Below, piece after piece: positions 27,474-35,559 of a stretch of 64,000 nucleotides of DNA (positions within the stretch are counted from its first letter, which is position 1; each line of letters starts with the position of its first letter). Both the position numbers and the translations under genes were made by a program. Below the pieces are notes generated by a model. It was not told the origin of the DNA, ran no database searches, and was given only the letters and a program-made list of their open reading frames with translations. The DNA is from Bog-473 sp963755495 (lineage in GTDB: Bacteria; Actinomycetota; Acidimicrobiia; Acidimicrobiales; RAAP-2), in assembly GCA_963755495.1 (NCBI GenBank), contig CAVWJS010000016.1:72341-136340 (forward strand). The letters are read 5' to 3'.

Positions 27474-28014
27474 AAGGAGCGGGCGGCCGGGTCTTCGCTT
27501 CACCCGGTTCGGATGGGCGGCGCAGTAGTTCTCCGAGTGCTTCACCAGAATCTGGTGCGACACGAAATCGTGCGACACGTCCGAGGTGAAGTGGCCGACC
27601 ACGACGACGGCGATATTGGCCTGGAAGAGCTGCGGTGGGCTCCCGGTGTTCGTGACCGCAACGGTGTGGGAGCCCTGGGCGATATCGAAATTGGTTCCCA
27701 CGGCGGTGGCGTGAATCGATCCTGCAACGACATCCCCTTCGAGGTTGAAGGTCGCGCGTGCCCAATGTGGAGCGGTGGGCGAAGGCTTGATTGACCGTGT
27801 CGAAGAAGTTGAGCGCGCTGCCGAGTCCCTCGACCAGAAGGAAGATGAAGGCGGCGAGCAGCACGGCGAACACAAGCCAGAGCCGCTTACTGGTGCGGCG
27901 CCTGCGCCGGGGCTGGGGCAACGCCGGGCCGCCATCGCCGCGGCGGACCGGGCCTAAGGCAGCGGAGACCGATGAAGTAGGCGGTTTTCTCGGGTCGTTG
28001 ATGGTGCTCGTCAC
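27474..28014 (-). CDS. ccmE: CcmE haem chaperone (one frameshift, stop not resolved)
   Basis: GTG 28014 overlaps the ccmD stop (GTGA). A basic N-terminus and one membrane segment (LWLVFAVLLAAFIFLLVEG) precede an OB-fold domain: FNLEGDVVAGSIHATAVG, FDIAQGSHTVAVTNTGSPP, ANIAVVVVGHFTSD, and LVKHSENYCAAHPN. The haem-binding motif is the classical HxxxY (HSENY). The frame changes near 27758. No stop separates this frame from ccmF: after HPNRVKRRPGRPLL the codons run into ccmF's ATG 27473. A TGA in another frame at 27500-27502 may be the true end if another indel exists. Confidence 0.85.
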
Positions 28015-28160
28015 GACCGATCGCCAGGGACGTCGGGCTCTTGCGAGTCCTGGGCCACCTTCAGCGCGCGCTCCCATCGGCGGCGGCGAAGCCCGAGGCT
28101 GACGCCGTAGATGAAGATGGCGCTCAGGGCGATCGTGTAACCGGCATCGACGTAACTCAC
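28011..28160 (-). CDS. ccmD: CcmD-like small membrane protein
   Basis: 49 residues: one membrane helix (AGYTIALSAIFIYGVSLGL) followed by a basic segment RRRRWERALK and a polar tail. Size, topology and its place between ccmC and ccmE are those of CcmD, which helps release of holo-CcmE from the CcmABC complex. GTG 28160 overlaps the ccmC stop (GTGA) and is preceded by GGGAGGT about seven bases upstream. Its own stop overlaps the ccmE start in the same way. Confidence 0.78.
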   Translation of the reverse strand: MSYVDAGYTIALSAIFIYGVSLGLRRRRWERALKVAQDSQEPDVPGDRS

Positions 28161-28948
28161 GGCGCACCTCCCTCGGGGTGGTGATGAGGCACCGAGCCGG
28201 CTCCAATCAGCTCGGTTCCCTCGCTCCATCGTTCGGCGAGGGACACTTCCATCTCCTGGTAGCCAACCGTGTCCTGCAAAACCTCGATCCGATACCGCAC
28301 ACCGAGGAGCCACACGAAGAGCAATGAGAACGCGATGAAACCGAGAAGGAAGGTCCAGGCCATGGAGCCATGAACGTGCAGATGGAAGCCGGGGTCGAGG
28401 ACGGTCCCCGTCTGGTGCAAGGTCTGCCACCAATCGACCGAGAAATGGACGATCGGCACATCGACGGCGACGAGGAGCGCGGCCACGGCGCAACGCCGGG
28501 CGCGAATGGCCGGGTCAGCCGGCACACGGCGCAGGGCCAGATAGCCCAACTCGAGCAACAGGAGTAGGGCGGTCGAGGTCAGCCGGGCATCCCAGGCCCA
28601 CCAAACTCCCCAAGCCGGCCGTCCCCAGATGGATCCGGTGATACAGGTCAGGGCCGAAAACACCGCGCCCACCTCAACGCTGGCGGCGGCCAGCCTGTCC
28701 CAGAAGAACGAACGGGTGCGGGGCCACAGGTACAACAGGCTGCCCTGCCAGTGCGACCCCGCCCGCCCAGTACAGGGCCACGGTAGCGATCGGTGGGTGG
28801 ATGTAGAGGAGTCGGGCCAGGTTTCCCTGCACCTGATCAGGTGGGGTGATCCATAGCCCGAGCCAGACGGTGAAGCCCATGGAGAGATGCCGAGAATCCC
28901 CACGACGGTGAGCCAGCGCGGGCGGGAGACTGTGGCGATGGCGTTCAT
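28157..28948 (-). CDS. ccmC: CcmC haem transporter subunit (two frameshifts)
   Basis: Starts with MNAIATVSRPRWLTVVGILG at ATG 28948, overlapping the ccmB stop (ATGA). Continues in a second frame as MGFTVWLGLWITPPDQVQGN and LLYIHPPIATVALYWAGG, then back in the first as SLLYLWPRTRSFFWDRLAAA. The tryptophan-rich haem motif is WGVWWAWDARLTSTALL, flanked by LLYIHPP (His) and VHFSVDWWQTLHQ (second His). The C-terminus is His-rich (GAGSVPHHHPEGG). Shifts near 28885 and 28745. CcmC places haem on CcmE. Confidence 0.88.
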   Translation of the reverse strand: MNAIATVSRPRWLTVVGILGISPWASPSGSGYGSPHLIRCRETWPDSSTSTHRSLPWPCTGRAGSHWQGSLLYLWPRTRSFFWDRLAAASVEVGAVFSALTCITGSIWGRPAWGVWWAWDARLTSTALLLLLELGYLALRRVPADPAIRARRCAVAALLVAVDVPIVHFSVDWWQTLHQTGTVLDPGFHLHVHGSMAWTFLLGFIAFSLLFVWLLGVRYRIEVLQDTVGYQEMEVSLAERWSEGTELIGAGSVPHHHPEGGAP

Positions 28949-29614
28949 GCAGCCTCCTGGAGCGGACCGTAAAGGACGATTCCAATGACGAGGTAGATCA
29001 CCGAGAACGGGATGAGGATGCGCAACCACTCGGTTCCCGAGCTCGCATTGCCGTCCAGAGCAGCCTGCCATGCCTTCGAGCCGGCCAGCAAAACCGGGGC
29101 CAGGACCGGTAGAACCAGGAGCGGCAGCAGGGTGTCGCGAACCCGCAATCCGGCCGAGAGGGCGCCGTAGAGCACGCCGGCGCAGGCCAATCCGACCGTG
29201 GCCAGCAGCGGATGTGACGAGGGCGAGCCAGACGACGTGCACCCGGACATTGAAGAGGAACGTCACCCCGGCCCATAGGACGATCTGGAGCACCAGGAGT
29301 TGCAGGCCGACGGCGGCGGCCTTGCCGAGAAAGATCCCGGCCGGGTCGATCCCCGAAAGCCGTAGCCCGTCGCGGGTCCCTTCACCCGACTCGATCGCCA
29401 CGCTGCGCTGAATCGTCAGCACGGTTGAGAACAGCACGGCGATCCAGAAGATGCCCGGGGCGGCGTGCCGCAGGGAGGCCGAGTCGGGCCCGATGGCGAA
29501 GGCGACGAGAATGAGGACCAGGACGGCGAAGGGGACCACCTGCCACAGGCCGACCCGCGAGCGCGCTTCGATGCGCAGGTCCTTGCCCGCCACCAAGAGC
29601 GCGTCACGCCACAT
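28945..29614 (-). CDS. ccmB: CcmB haem exporter membrane subunit (one frameshift)
   Basis: ATG 29614 begins MWRDALLVAGKDLRIEARSR, the conserved CcmB cytoplasmic N-terminus, followed by several membrane segments (VVPFAVLVLILVAFAIG; IFWIAVLFSTVLTIQRSVAIE). The frame changes near 29215 and continues LLATVGLACAGVLYGALSAG and LLPLLVLPVLAPVLLAGSKA to a stop that overlaps ccmC. CcmB forms the ABC complex with CcmA and CcmC. Confidence 0.86.
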
Positions 29615-29670
29615 GCCACGACCCCATCGTGGCCTCTGGCGGGAGGCAATTCCACCGCGGGCAGCGCGGC

Positions 29671-30356
29671 TCAGCTGGGCACCGCCGCCCTCCGCCTTCG
29701 GTCGACGTGATCGCGGCCCCCGCTCATCACGACCACCCGGTCCGAGAGCGGTACGGCGAGCTCGGGCTCGTGGGATGAGAGCAGGACCGCCGCACCATCG
29801 GCGACGGCTTCGCTGATCAGCTCAGCCAAGAAGGTCGCGAGCGGGGGCGTCGAGGCCGGCGTGGGGCTCATCGAGAAGCCACAGGGCCGGGCGGCGTGCG
29901 ACCAACGCAGCCAGGGCCACCCGTCGTCGCTGCCCGGCCGAGAGCCGCCCGGCCGGGGTGGTGCGCAGGCGGCCGACCAGGCCTAGGCGATCCAACGCCG
30001 CATCGCCGGTTGCGACCGGCAGGCCGAGCGACACGCACAGCGAAGCGGACGTTCTCTGCCGCACTGAGCTCGTCGTAGAGCGGGGCGGCGTGGCCCAGCA
30101 GGCCGACGTGACGCCGCACGGCCGTGTGGTCGGTCGCCAGGTCTACCCCGAGTACCCAGGCCTCGCCCGAGGTGACAGGGAGGAGGCCGGCGCAGGCCCG
30201 GAGCAGGCTCGTCTTGCCCGCACCGTTGGCGCCGAGGACCAAGACGACCTCCCCGGTCTCGACAGAGAGATCGACCCCGGCAAGGGCGGGGAAGCGGCCG
30301 GCGAGTGCGACGGCAGCGCGGAATTGGACGACGGGGGCCATGGCCTTCGCCACCAT
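29671..30356 (-). CDS. ccmA: CcmA ABC transporter ATP-binding subunit (two frameshifts)
   Basis: Walker A is VLGANGAGKTSLLRACAGLL near residue 40. It continues YDELSAAENVRFAVRV, changes frame near 30055 to LDRLGLVGRLRTTPAG with signature RLSAGQRRRVALA and Walker B ALWLLDEPHAGLD, then changes again near 29860 to GAAVLLSSHEPELAVPLSDRVVVM with the switch His. The end at 29671 is the first stop of that last frame. Small size (about 228 codons) fits CcmA. First gene of the ccmABCDEFGHI operon. ATG 30338 (MAPVVQFRAAVAL) is an equally good start. Confidence 0.84.
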
Positions 30357-30412
30357 GGTAGGGGGGGAGGGCGCGGGGGTTCCAAGCGAGGTGCCGGGAA
30401 GGCCAGCCTCCA

Positions 30413-30466
30413 GCAGCGCCGGGCCCTCCCGCAGCGCCGGGCCCTCCCGCAGCGCCGGGGCCGCCC
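30413..30466. repeat. Three 18-bp GC-rich tandem repeats upstream of ccmA
   Basis: Two exact copies of GCAGCGCCGGGCCCTCCC (30413-30430 and 30431-30448) and one near copy (30449-30466) sit 57-110 bases upstream of the ccmA start. Each unit contains the palindrome GGGCCC. The ORFs across it read Gly-Ala-Ala-Gly-Gly-Pro repeats and have no family content. It could be a slippage-prone tract or a regulatory array for the ccm operon; nothing in the sequence decides. Confidence 0.65.
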
Positions 30467-30545
30467 GCAGGAACCTGGCCCCGCGACCGGATCTCGTGCC
30501 ACCTCACGCCATGTTCCGCGTCGGTCCCACTTCCACCGTCGGGAG

Positions 30546-30886
30546 CTAGCCGCCAGAGGACCGCTCGGACACGACGAGCACAAGCGACCCGTCGAACGTG
30601 GGATTGGTTCGCAGATGCCCGAAACGGCGGTCCCAGGTGCCGTCGGCGAGGTCACGCCGCAGGTGGTCCGTAAAACGCCGATGCACGGCCTCCTCGACGA
30701 AACTCCACGCCCCCGAGGGCTCTACCGCGGTGACTCGGCGGTCGGTCGGTTCGTACGACCCCGCCCCCGGCCCCCCCGTTGAGGACCGTGCGGGCCGGTC
30801 CAAGGGCCTCGGTGATCCGGCGGGCGATGCGAGCATCCGGCCGCCGCTACGCAGCGCCCTGCCTCCGAGGTGCGTACGTTGCCTGA
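30546..30886 (-). pseudogene. SAM-dependent methyltransferase remnant with internal deletion
   Basis: One frame reads ARIARRITEALGPARTVLN (methyltransferase motif I approach), then after a run of seven C/G bases near 30778 another reads GAGSYEPTDRRVTAVEPSG (motif I and the acidic end of strand 2). This is followed at once by a C-terminal-type stretch WSFVEEAVHRRFTDHLRRDL and ADGTWDRRFGHLRTNPTFDG. Some 100-130 residues that normally lie between motif II and the C-terminus are missing, so this is a broken gene: a deletion plus one frameshift. It lies between the ccm operon and ccdA, same strand. Confidence 0.65.
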
Positions 30887-30893
30887 TGCGGAC

Positions 30894-31739
30894 CTAGCTC
30901 GTGCTGAGGCGCCTCAGCCCGATGTGGTCAAGCAGGCTCGAGAACTGTGTCGAGATCCACCCGAGGTGGTCAGTGACCAACAAGATCCCGAAGATGACAA
31001 GGATTACCCCGCCGACCACTTCGACGATCCACAGGCCACGTCGGGCGCGGGCGATGACCGAGGTCAGCCGGCCGAATGCCAGGCCGGCGGCGACGAACGG
31101 CACGGCCAGGCCGAGCGAATAGGCGAAAAGAAGGAGGACGCCGCCGGCGAGCGAGCCGTTGTGCTCCGCCAATCCGAGCACCACAGCCAGGACGGGACCG
31201 ATGCATGGCGTCCAGGCAAATGCGAAGGCCATGCCCATGATCGGCGCGGCCCACGTCCCCAGCGTCGACGGTCGCACATCGAAGCGCCGCTCGCCGATGA
31301 CCCGCGACAGCACGCCCAGTGGTCCGGCGCCGAGCCTGGCCCAGAACCCGGAGGGGACGGTCCCCAGAAGGAGAACCAATCCGAGCACGATCACAACGAA
31401 CCCACTCACGTGGGTGAGCGTCTCCTTGTGTGAGGCCAGGAGATGGCCGATGCCCGAAGCTGCCGCTCCCAGGGCTACGAAGACCAGCGTGAAGCCGGCA
31501 ATGAACAGGCCGATGCCCCGCAGCATTGGTCGCATCGTGACCACGCCCGTCGTCGTCCCGCCGCCCGCCACCGAAGCCCGGGCGGCCGTGAGCTCGGCCG
31601 CCGAGAGACCTGACACCATGGAGACGTAACCGGGGACCAGCGGCAGGACGCAAGGTGACAAAAAGCTCAGGATCCCCGCGCCGAACGCGACGAGGACACC
31701 GAGAGGATCGGCTGCGATCGTACCCACAAGAGAATCCAC
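30894..31739 (-). CDS. ccdA: CcdA-type thiol-disulfide interchange membrane protein
   Basis: 281 residues, intact, with about six to seven membrane segments. The two redox cysteines are in LSFLSPCVLPLVPGYVSMV near residue 30 and AFAWTPCIGPVLAVVLG near 175. CcdA carries reducing power from cytoplasmic thioredoxin across the membrane to extracytoplasmic thioredoxins such as CcmG/ResA. GTG 31739 (VDSLVGTIAADPLGVL) is chosen because it starts just before the first helix; the longer frame upstream is arginine-rich. Its position next to the ccm operon suits a role in apocytochrome reduction. Confidence 0.9.
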   Translation of the reverse strand: MDSLVGTIAADPLGVLVAFGAGILSFLSPCVLPLVPGYVSMVSGLSAAELTAARASVAGGGTTTGVVTMRPMLRGIGLFIAGFTLVFVALGAAASGIGHLLASHKETLTHVSGFVVIVLGLVLLLGTVPSGFWARLGAGPLGVLSRVIGERRFDVRPSTLGTWAAPIMGMAFAFAWTPCIGPVLAVVLGLAEHNGSLAGGVLLLFAYSLGLAVPFVAAGLAFGRLTSVIARARRGLWIVEVVGGVILVIFGILLVTDHLGWISTQFSSLLDHIGLRRLSTS

Positions 31740-31753
31740 CGAGGATCCCCCGA

Positions 31754-32726
31754 CTACCTGAGGTAGTTGCGGACCAGGTCCATGTCGGCGTTGACCATCA
31801 TGGTCACCAGTCCGGGGAAATCCACCTCGCGCTGCCAACCCAGGACCCGGTGAGCCTTCGCCGGATCACCGACCAGAAGGTCGACCTCGGCCGGCCGTAG
31901 GTACTTCTCGTCGATCACGACATGACGTTCCCAATCGAGATCGGCCGCTGAGAAGGCGAGACGGCAGAGCTCGCGCACCTCGTGGGTCTCTCCCGTCGAC
32001 ACCACGTAATCGTCGGGGCTGTCCTGCTGCAACATCATCCACATGGCCCGGACGTAGTCGGCCGCGAAGCCCCAGTCGCGTTGCGCATCGAGATTGCCGA
32101 GCGACAATTTGTCATCGAGTCCATGGGCGATACGAGCCACCCCGTTGGTGATCTTGCGGGTCACGAACTCCAGCCCTCGTCGGGGCGACTCGTGATTGAA
32201 GAGGATCCCCGACGACGCGTGCAGGTTGTAGCTCTCCCGGTAGTTGACGGTGATCCAGTGGCCGTAGACCTTGGCCACGCCGTACGGACTACGTGGGTAC
32301 AGAGGTGTGGACTCGCGCTGGGGCACTTCTTGCACCTTGCCGAACATCTCCGAGGAGCTGGCTTGGTAGAAGCGGATGTCGGGGTCGACCAGCCGAATGG
32401 CGTCGAGCATGCGCGTGACGCCGAGCGCGGTGGTCTCGCCGGTCAGCACCGGCTGGCTGAAACTGGTCTGGACGAACGACTGCGCGGCCAGGTTGTAGAC
32501 CTCGCTCGGACGGTGGTCGCGCAGGATGTTGATCAGCGAGACCTCGTCGAGGAGGTCGCCCGGCCACCAGCTCGAGCCGGTCCTGAATGTGGGCGATCCG
32601 CTCGAAGTTGAGGGTGCTCGACCGGCGGACCATGCCGATGACCTCATAGCCCTGCTCCAGGAGGAATTCGGCCAGATACGAGCCATCCTGCCCGGTCACT
32701 CCAGTGATCAGTGCCCGCTTTGCCAT
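31754..32726 (-). CDS. gmd: GDP-mannose 4,6-dehydratase (one frameshift)
   Basis: N-terminus MAKRALITGVTGQDGSYLAE (Rossmann GxxGxxG) from ATG 32726, FLLEQGYEVIGMVRRSST, then a frame change near 32560 to GDLLDEVSLINILRDHRPSE. The rest is normal: EVYNLAAQSFVQTSF, FYQASSSEMFGKVQE, YPRSPYGVAKVYGHW (YxxxK), LFNHESPRRGLEFVTRKI, and a C-terminus ending DLVRNYLR. The enzyme converts GDP-mannose to GDP-4-keto-6-deoxymannose, the precursor of GDP-fucose or GDP-rhamnose for surface glycans. A glycosyltransferase gene diverges from it. Confidence 0.92.
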
Positions 32727-32793
32727 TTGAGGGCAACGCTAGCCGACCCGCAACAGGACGCGACCGACGCGCGGGGACCTACAGTTCGGCGCC

Positions 32794-33883
32794 GTGCCGA
32801 CCGCCGCCATCCTTTCGTTCCGGTTGGGCGGAAGCGACGGCGTCTCGATCGAAGCGGCCAAATGGGCCGATGCGCTGCGCCAACTGGGCTGGGACATTCT
32901 CACCGTTGCCGGCGCGGGCCCGGTGGACGTCCTGCTCGAAGGCTTGGCCATCGACGCCCCGTCTCCGCCGACTGCCCGGGAGCTCGCAGATGCGCTTGGC
33001 TCCGGCCGATCTGGTCGTCATCGAGAATCTCTGCTCGCTACCCCTCAACCCTCCTGCCGCTGCGGTCGCCGCCGCAGTCTGCGCCGGGCGACCGGCCCTG
33101 CTGCACCACCACGACCTACCCTGGCAGCGACCGCATCTCGCCCACATGCCGCCCCCGCCCGACGACCGACGTCTGGGCGCACGTGACCATCAACGCGCTC
33201 AGCCGACGCGAATTGGCTGTCCACGGCATCACCGCCACGACGATCTACAACTCTTTCGACCTGCATCCAGCCACAGCCAACCGCACACAGGCACGCGAGC
33301 GCTCTTGGCGTGGACGTCGAAACCCGACTCCTCCTCCAACCCACGAGGGCCCTTTTGCGCAAGAACATCGCGGGCGGGCTCCAGCTGGCCGCTGCGGTGG
33401 GCGGGACGTACTGGCTTCTCGGTCCGGCCGAAGACGGCTACGGCCCCGAGCTCGACCGCTTGGTGGCCAACGCGCCGTGTCCCGTTGTTCTTGGGGGCAG
33501 CCACGGCGACGGAAGCGAGAGCGGCAGCGAGAGCGAGAGCGGCCACGGTGGGGAGGCGAGGCTGACCATCGCTCAGGCGTACGCCGCCTGCGACGTGGTG
33601 TTGCTGCCCTCGACCTGGGAGGGATTCGGCAACCCAGCGCTCGAATCCGCCACGCATCGGCGGCCCCTCGCCATCGGGCCCTATCCCGTGGCCCGTGAGC
33701 TGGCCGCCTTCGGCTTTCATCTGGTTCGACATCGCCGCCCCAGGCCTCCTCGACGAATGGCTGACCGACCCCGACGAGGCGCTGCTCGCGCACAACCACC
33801 AGGTGGCGGCGACCTACTTCAATGTGGCCGATCTCCCGGCGCGGCTGGCCAAGGTGCTCGCCACGCTCCCCTTGCCTTCGTAG
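32794..33883 (+). CDS. Glycosyltransferase family 4-like protein (about four frameshifts)
   Basis: Pieces in order: AAILSFRLGGSDGVSIEAAK (N-terminal glycine loop, from GTG 32794); ADLVVIENLCSLPLNPPAAA and ALLHHHDLPWQRPHLAH; HVTINALSRRELAVHGI and TTIYNSFDL; then ARALLRKNIAGGLQLAAAVG, GTYWLLGPAEDGYGPELDRL, and the donor-binding signature DVVLLPSTWEGFGNPALESA. The end IAAPGLLDEWLTDPDEAL closes the C-terminal domain. Shifts near 32995, 33160, 33300 and 33720. A Ser-Glu/Gly repeat (SGSESESGHGG) interrupts the C-terminal domain near 33520-33550. The sugar and acceptor are not known; with gmd it probably serves surface glycan synthesis. Confidence 0.75.
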
Positions 33884-33940
33884 TGAGCGTGAGGGGCGGA
33901 GGCAGTGGACGGCTTGGTGTGGCGCGTCTTCCCGCCGTGG

Positions 33941-33977
33941 GCATCCTGGCACCGGGGGGGCATCCTGGCACCGGGGG
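33941..33977. repeat. Tandem duplicate of a 19-bp unit before the TetR gene
   Basis: GCATCCTGGCACCGGGGGG at 33941-33959 is followed directly by a second copy at 33960-33977 lacking the last G. It lies 25-60 bases before the TetR-family ATG. A duplicated site with a TGGCACC core could be a binding site for the autoregulating TetR protein, but no inverted symmetry is seen. Confidence 0.5.
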
Positions 33978-34001
33978 CCATACCAGTAGCCTGGGGAGGC
34001 G

Positions 34002-34625
34002 ATGGCAACGAACCTGCAGGTAGCGGCGCGACGCCTCACTGCACCGCAACGTCGCCAACAACTGGTGGACGTCGCGCTTGAGCTCTTCGCCCAACGTGGG
34101 TACCGGTCCACCACCATGGACGACATCGCCGAGGCGGCAGGGGTCACAAAACCTCTCGTCTACCAGCACTTTTCATCCAAGCGGGCTCTCTACTTGGAAC
34201 TGGTCAACTCCATCGCCCAAGAACTACTGCTGGCGGTCCGCAGTGCGGTGGGGCAGGCCGAAGGGCCACGCCAACAAGTCGAAATGGGGTTCGCGGCCTA
34301 TTTCCGCCTTGTCGTCAGCCGCGAAGCCGAGTTCCGGCTGCTCTACGGGCGGGACCACGCCGATGACGAAGAGCTCGGACGTGCCCTGCGGACAGTGGAA
34401 GATGCCATTGCAGAGGCGATCGAACCTCTCATGAATGCCGGCCTGGACGATGACCACCGTCGCCTTCTGGCTTATGCCGTCGTTGGAATGGCCGAAGGAG
34501 CGAGCCGGCGTTTCATGGAGCAACGGACTGGAGATGGGCGATCAGTCGAGGAAGAAGCGAATCGGCTCGCTCGACGCGTCGCCAATCTGGCGTGGGCCGG
34601 ATTGCGCTCGGTTCACGCCGACTGA
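34002..34625 (+). CDS. TetR/AcrR family transcriptional regulator
   Basis: 207 residues. The N-terminal helix-turn-helix reads QLVDVALELFAQRGYRSTTM then DDIAEAAGVTKPLVYQHFSS and KRALYLELV, which is a full TetR DNA-binding domain. The rest is helical ligand-binding domain (VEMGFAAYFRLVVSREAEFR). The target is probably itself or a neighbouring gene. No inverted repeat typical for TetR operators was seen upstream, only a 19-bp direct repeat. ATG 34002 is 8 bases after GGGGAGG. Confidence 0.9.
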   Translation: MATNLQVAARRLTAPQRRQQLVDVALELFAQRGYRSTTMDDIAEAAGVTKPLVYQHFSSKRALYLELVNSIAQELLLAVRSAVGQAEGPRQQVEMGFAAYFRLVVSREAEFRLLYGRDHADDEELGRALRTVEDAIAEAIEPLMNAGLDDDHRRLLAYAVVGMAEGASRRFMEQRTGDGRSVEEEANRLARRVANLAWAGLRSVHAD

Positions 34626-34696
34626 CCTGCGATAACGCTGACCTGGGCCGCCAGCCCACCAGCCGTGGGGGGGAATGGGATCCGCTCGGGACACGC

Positions 34697-34722
34697 CTTA
34701 TAGGGTCTTATACCTACTTATA
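34697..34722. repeat. Three CTTATA hexamers at exact 10-bp spacing
   Basis: CTTATA occurs at 34697-34702, 34707-34712 and 34717-34722 in a 92-base gap between convergent genes. The stretch is strikingly A+T-rich for this genome. The last copy overlaps the stop codon of the minus-strand phosphatase gene. One helical turn of spacing places all copies on the same face of DNA. Confidence 0.55.
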
Positions 34723-35246
34723 AGAGCGTGACGAGCTTTTGGCACAGGATCCACAGCTCAGCCACGCAGGCGGCGTACGTCGCCTCCTCCCCACCGGCGG
34801 GGTCGATCACATCCTCATGGTCGGAGAGGCTCCGTAGCGGCCAACTCCAGACCGGCCACACGTTCGCCCAGCGATGGTGGGGCGGGGGGCAAATCCGCAC
34901 AGAGTCGCCGCAGGGTGGCGGTTCGATCCGCGGCCTCGGGGAATTGCCGCCGCACGAAGCGTACGTGGTCAGCCTCCATGACCACCACGAGGTCGGCCCG
35001 GAGCAGATCGCCTTCGTAGACCTGACGACTGCGATGACTCTTAAAAGGTGCCTCGGCTAGCTCAGGCACCATCAGCAGGGCCGTCCTGGTACGTGGGCCC
35101 ATTGGCTGCCCTTCGATGGTGTGCGTGCCCGCCGTGACGACGTGGAGCACCTCCTCCGGTCGATCCGCCTTGAGATAGTCGAGCATGAACCCCGCCATGA
35201 CGGAGCGAGCAGCGTTTCCGGTGCACAAGACGAGGAGCTCGCTCAC
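34718..35246 (-). CDS. Low-molecular-weight protein tyrosine phosphatase family (one frameshift)
   Basis: Starts at GTG 35246 with a GGAG eight bases upstream. The catalytic P-loop LVLCTGNAARSVMAG (CX5R) is at residues 6-20, and the fold continues MGPRTRTALLMVPELA and DLVVVMEADHVRFVRRQFPE. The acidic general-acid region expected near the end lies in the second frame: SLSDHEDVIDPAGGEEATYA and the terminal helix ending LCQKLVTLL. The frame changes near 34840. The family includes protein tyrosine phosphatases and thioredoxin-type arsenate reductases; DPAG rather than DPxY does not decide between them. Confidence 0.8.
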
Positions 35247-35559
35247 CGGATCACTCCGGATGATGGATCGGTCCGATCGGGATCGAAAGGAAGGTGGACG
35301 CAGGAACGGGAGTTCACCTCCGTGCTCGCTGAATTGCCACTCCGACCTCGGCCTCTGTCATGTACTCGCCTCGGGACCAGCCGGCAAAAGTCTGGGCCGA
35401 GAGATCGGACACTTGTTTTGGAATAACGATACCGCTCGGGGGTTTGTTGCCATAGGACAAGTGTCGAGGCTGGCAAGCTCAGGCGGGTCTCAGACCGTAT
35501 GCCCGCGACCGGCCTCGGGGGCCAGCCGGAGAAATCCCAGCTCGGCTAGCCAAGCTCAG
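35247..35559. other. Intergenic region with a long-spaced inverted repeat
   Basis: 313 bases upstream of the phosphatase gene and downstream of the acyl-CoA dehydrogenase (both minus strand). It contains no credible gene. The middle is A+T-richer than its surroundings and holds the 9-bp inverted repeat listed separately. GC-rich inverted segments near 35500-35545 could act as a terminator for the dehydrogenase gene, but no U-tract follows. Confidence 0.45.
35408..35465. promoter_or_regulatory. Perfect 9-bp inverted repeat, arms 40 bases apart
   Basis: GACACTTGT at 35408-35416 and its exact reverse complement ACAAGTGTC at 35457-35465 flank a 40-base segment that includes GGAATAAC. Located 160-220 bases upstream of the phosphatase start. 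Could be two half-sites of a looping regulator, or flanks of a promoter; unproven. Confidence 0.4.

Noticed and set aside
27500..27540. Cysteine-type (CxxxY) CcmE
   Set aside because: The cysteine in SENYCAAH lies after the Tyr; the haem ligand motif is HSENY, the usual HxxxY.
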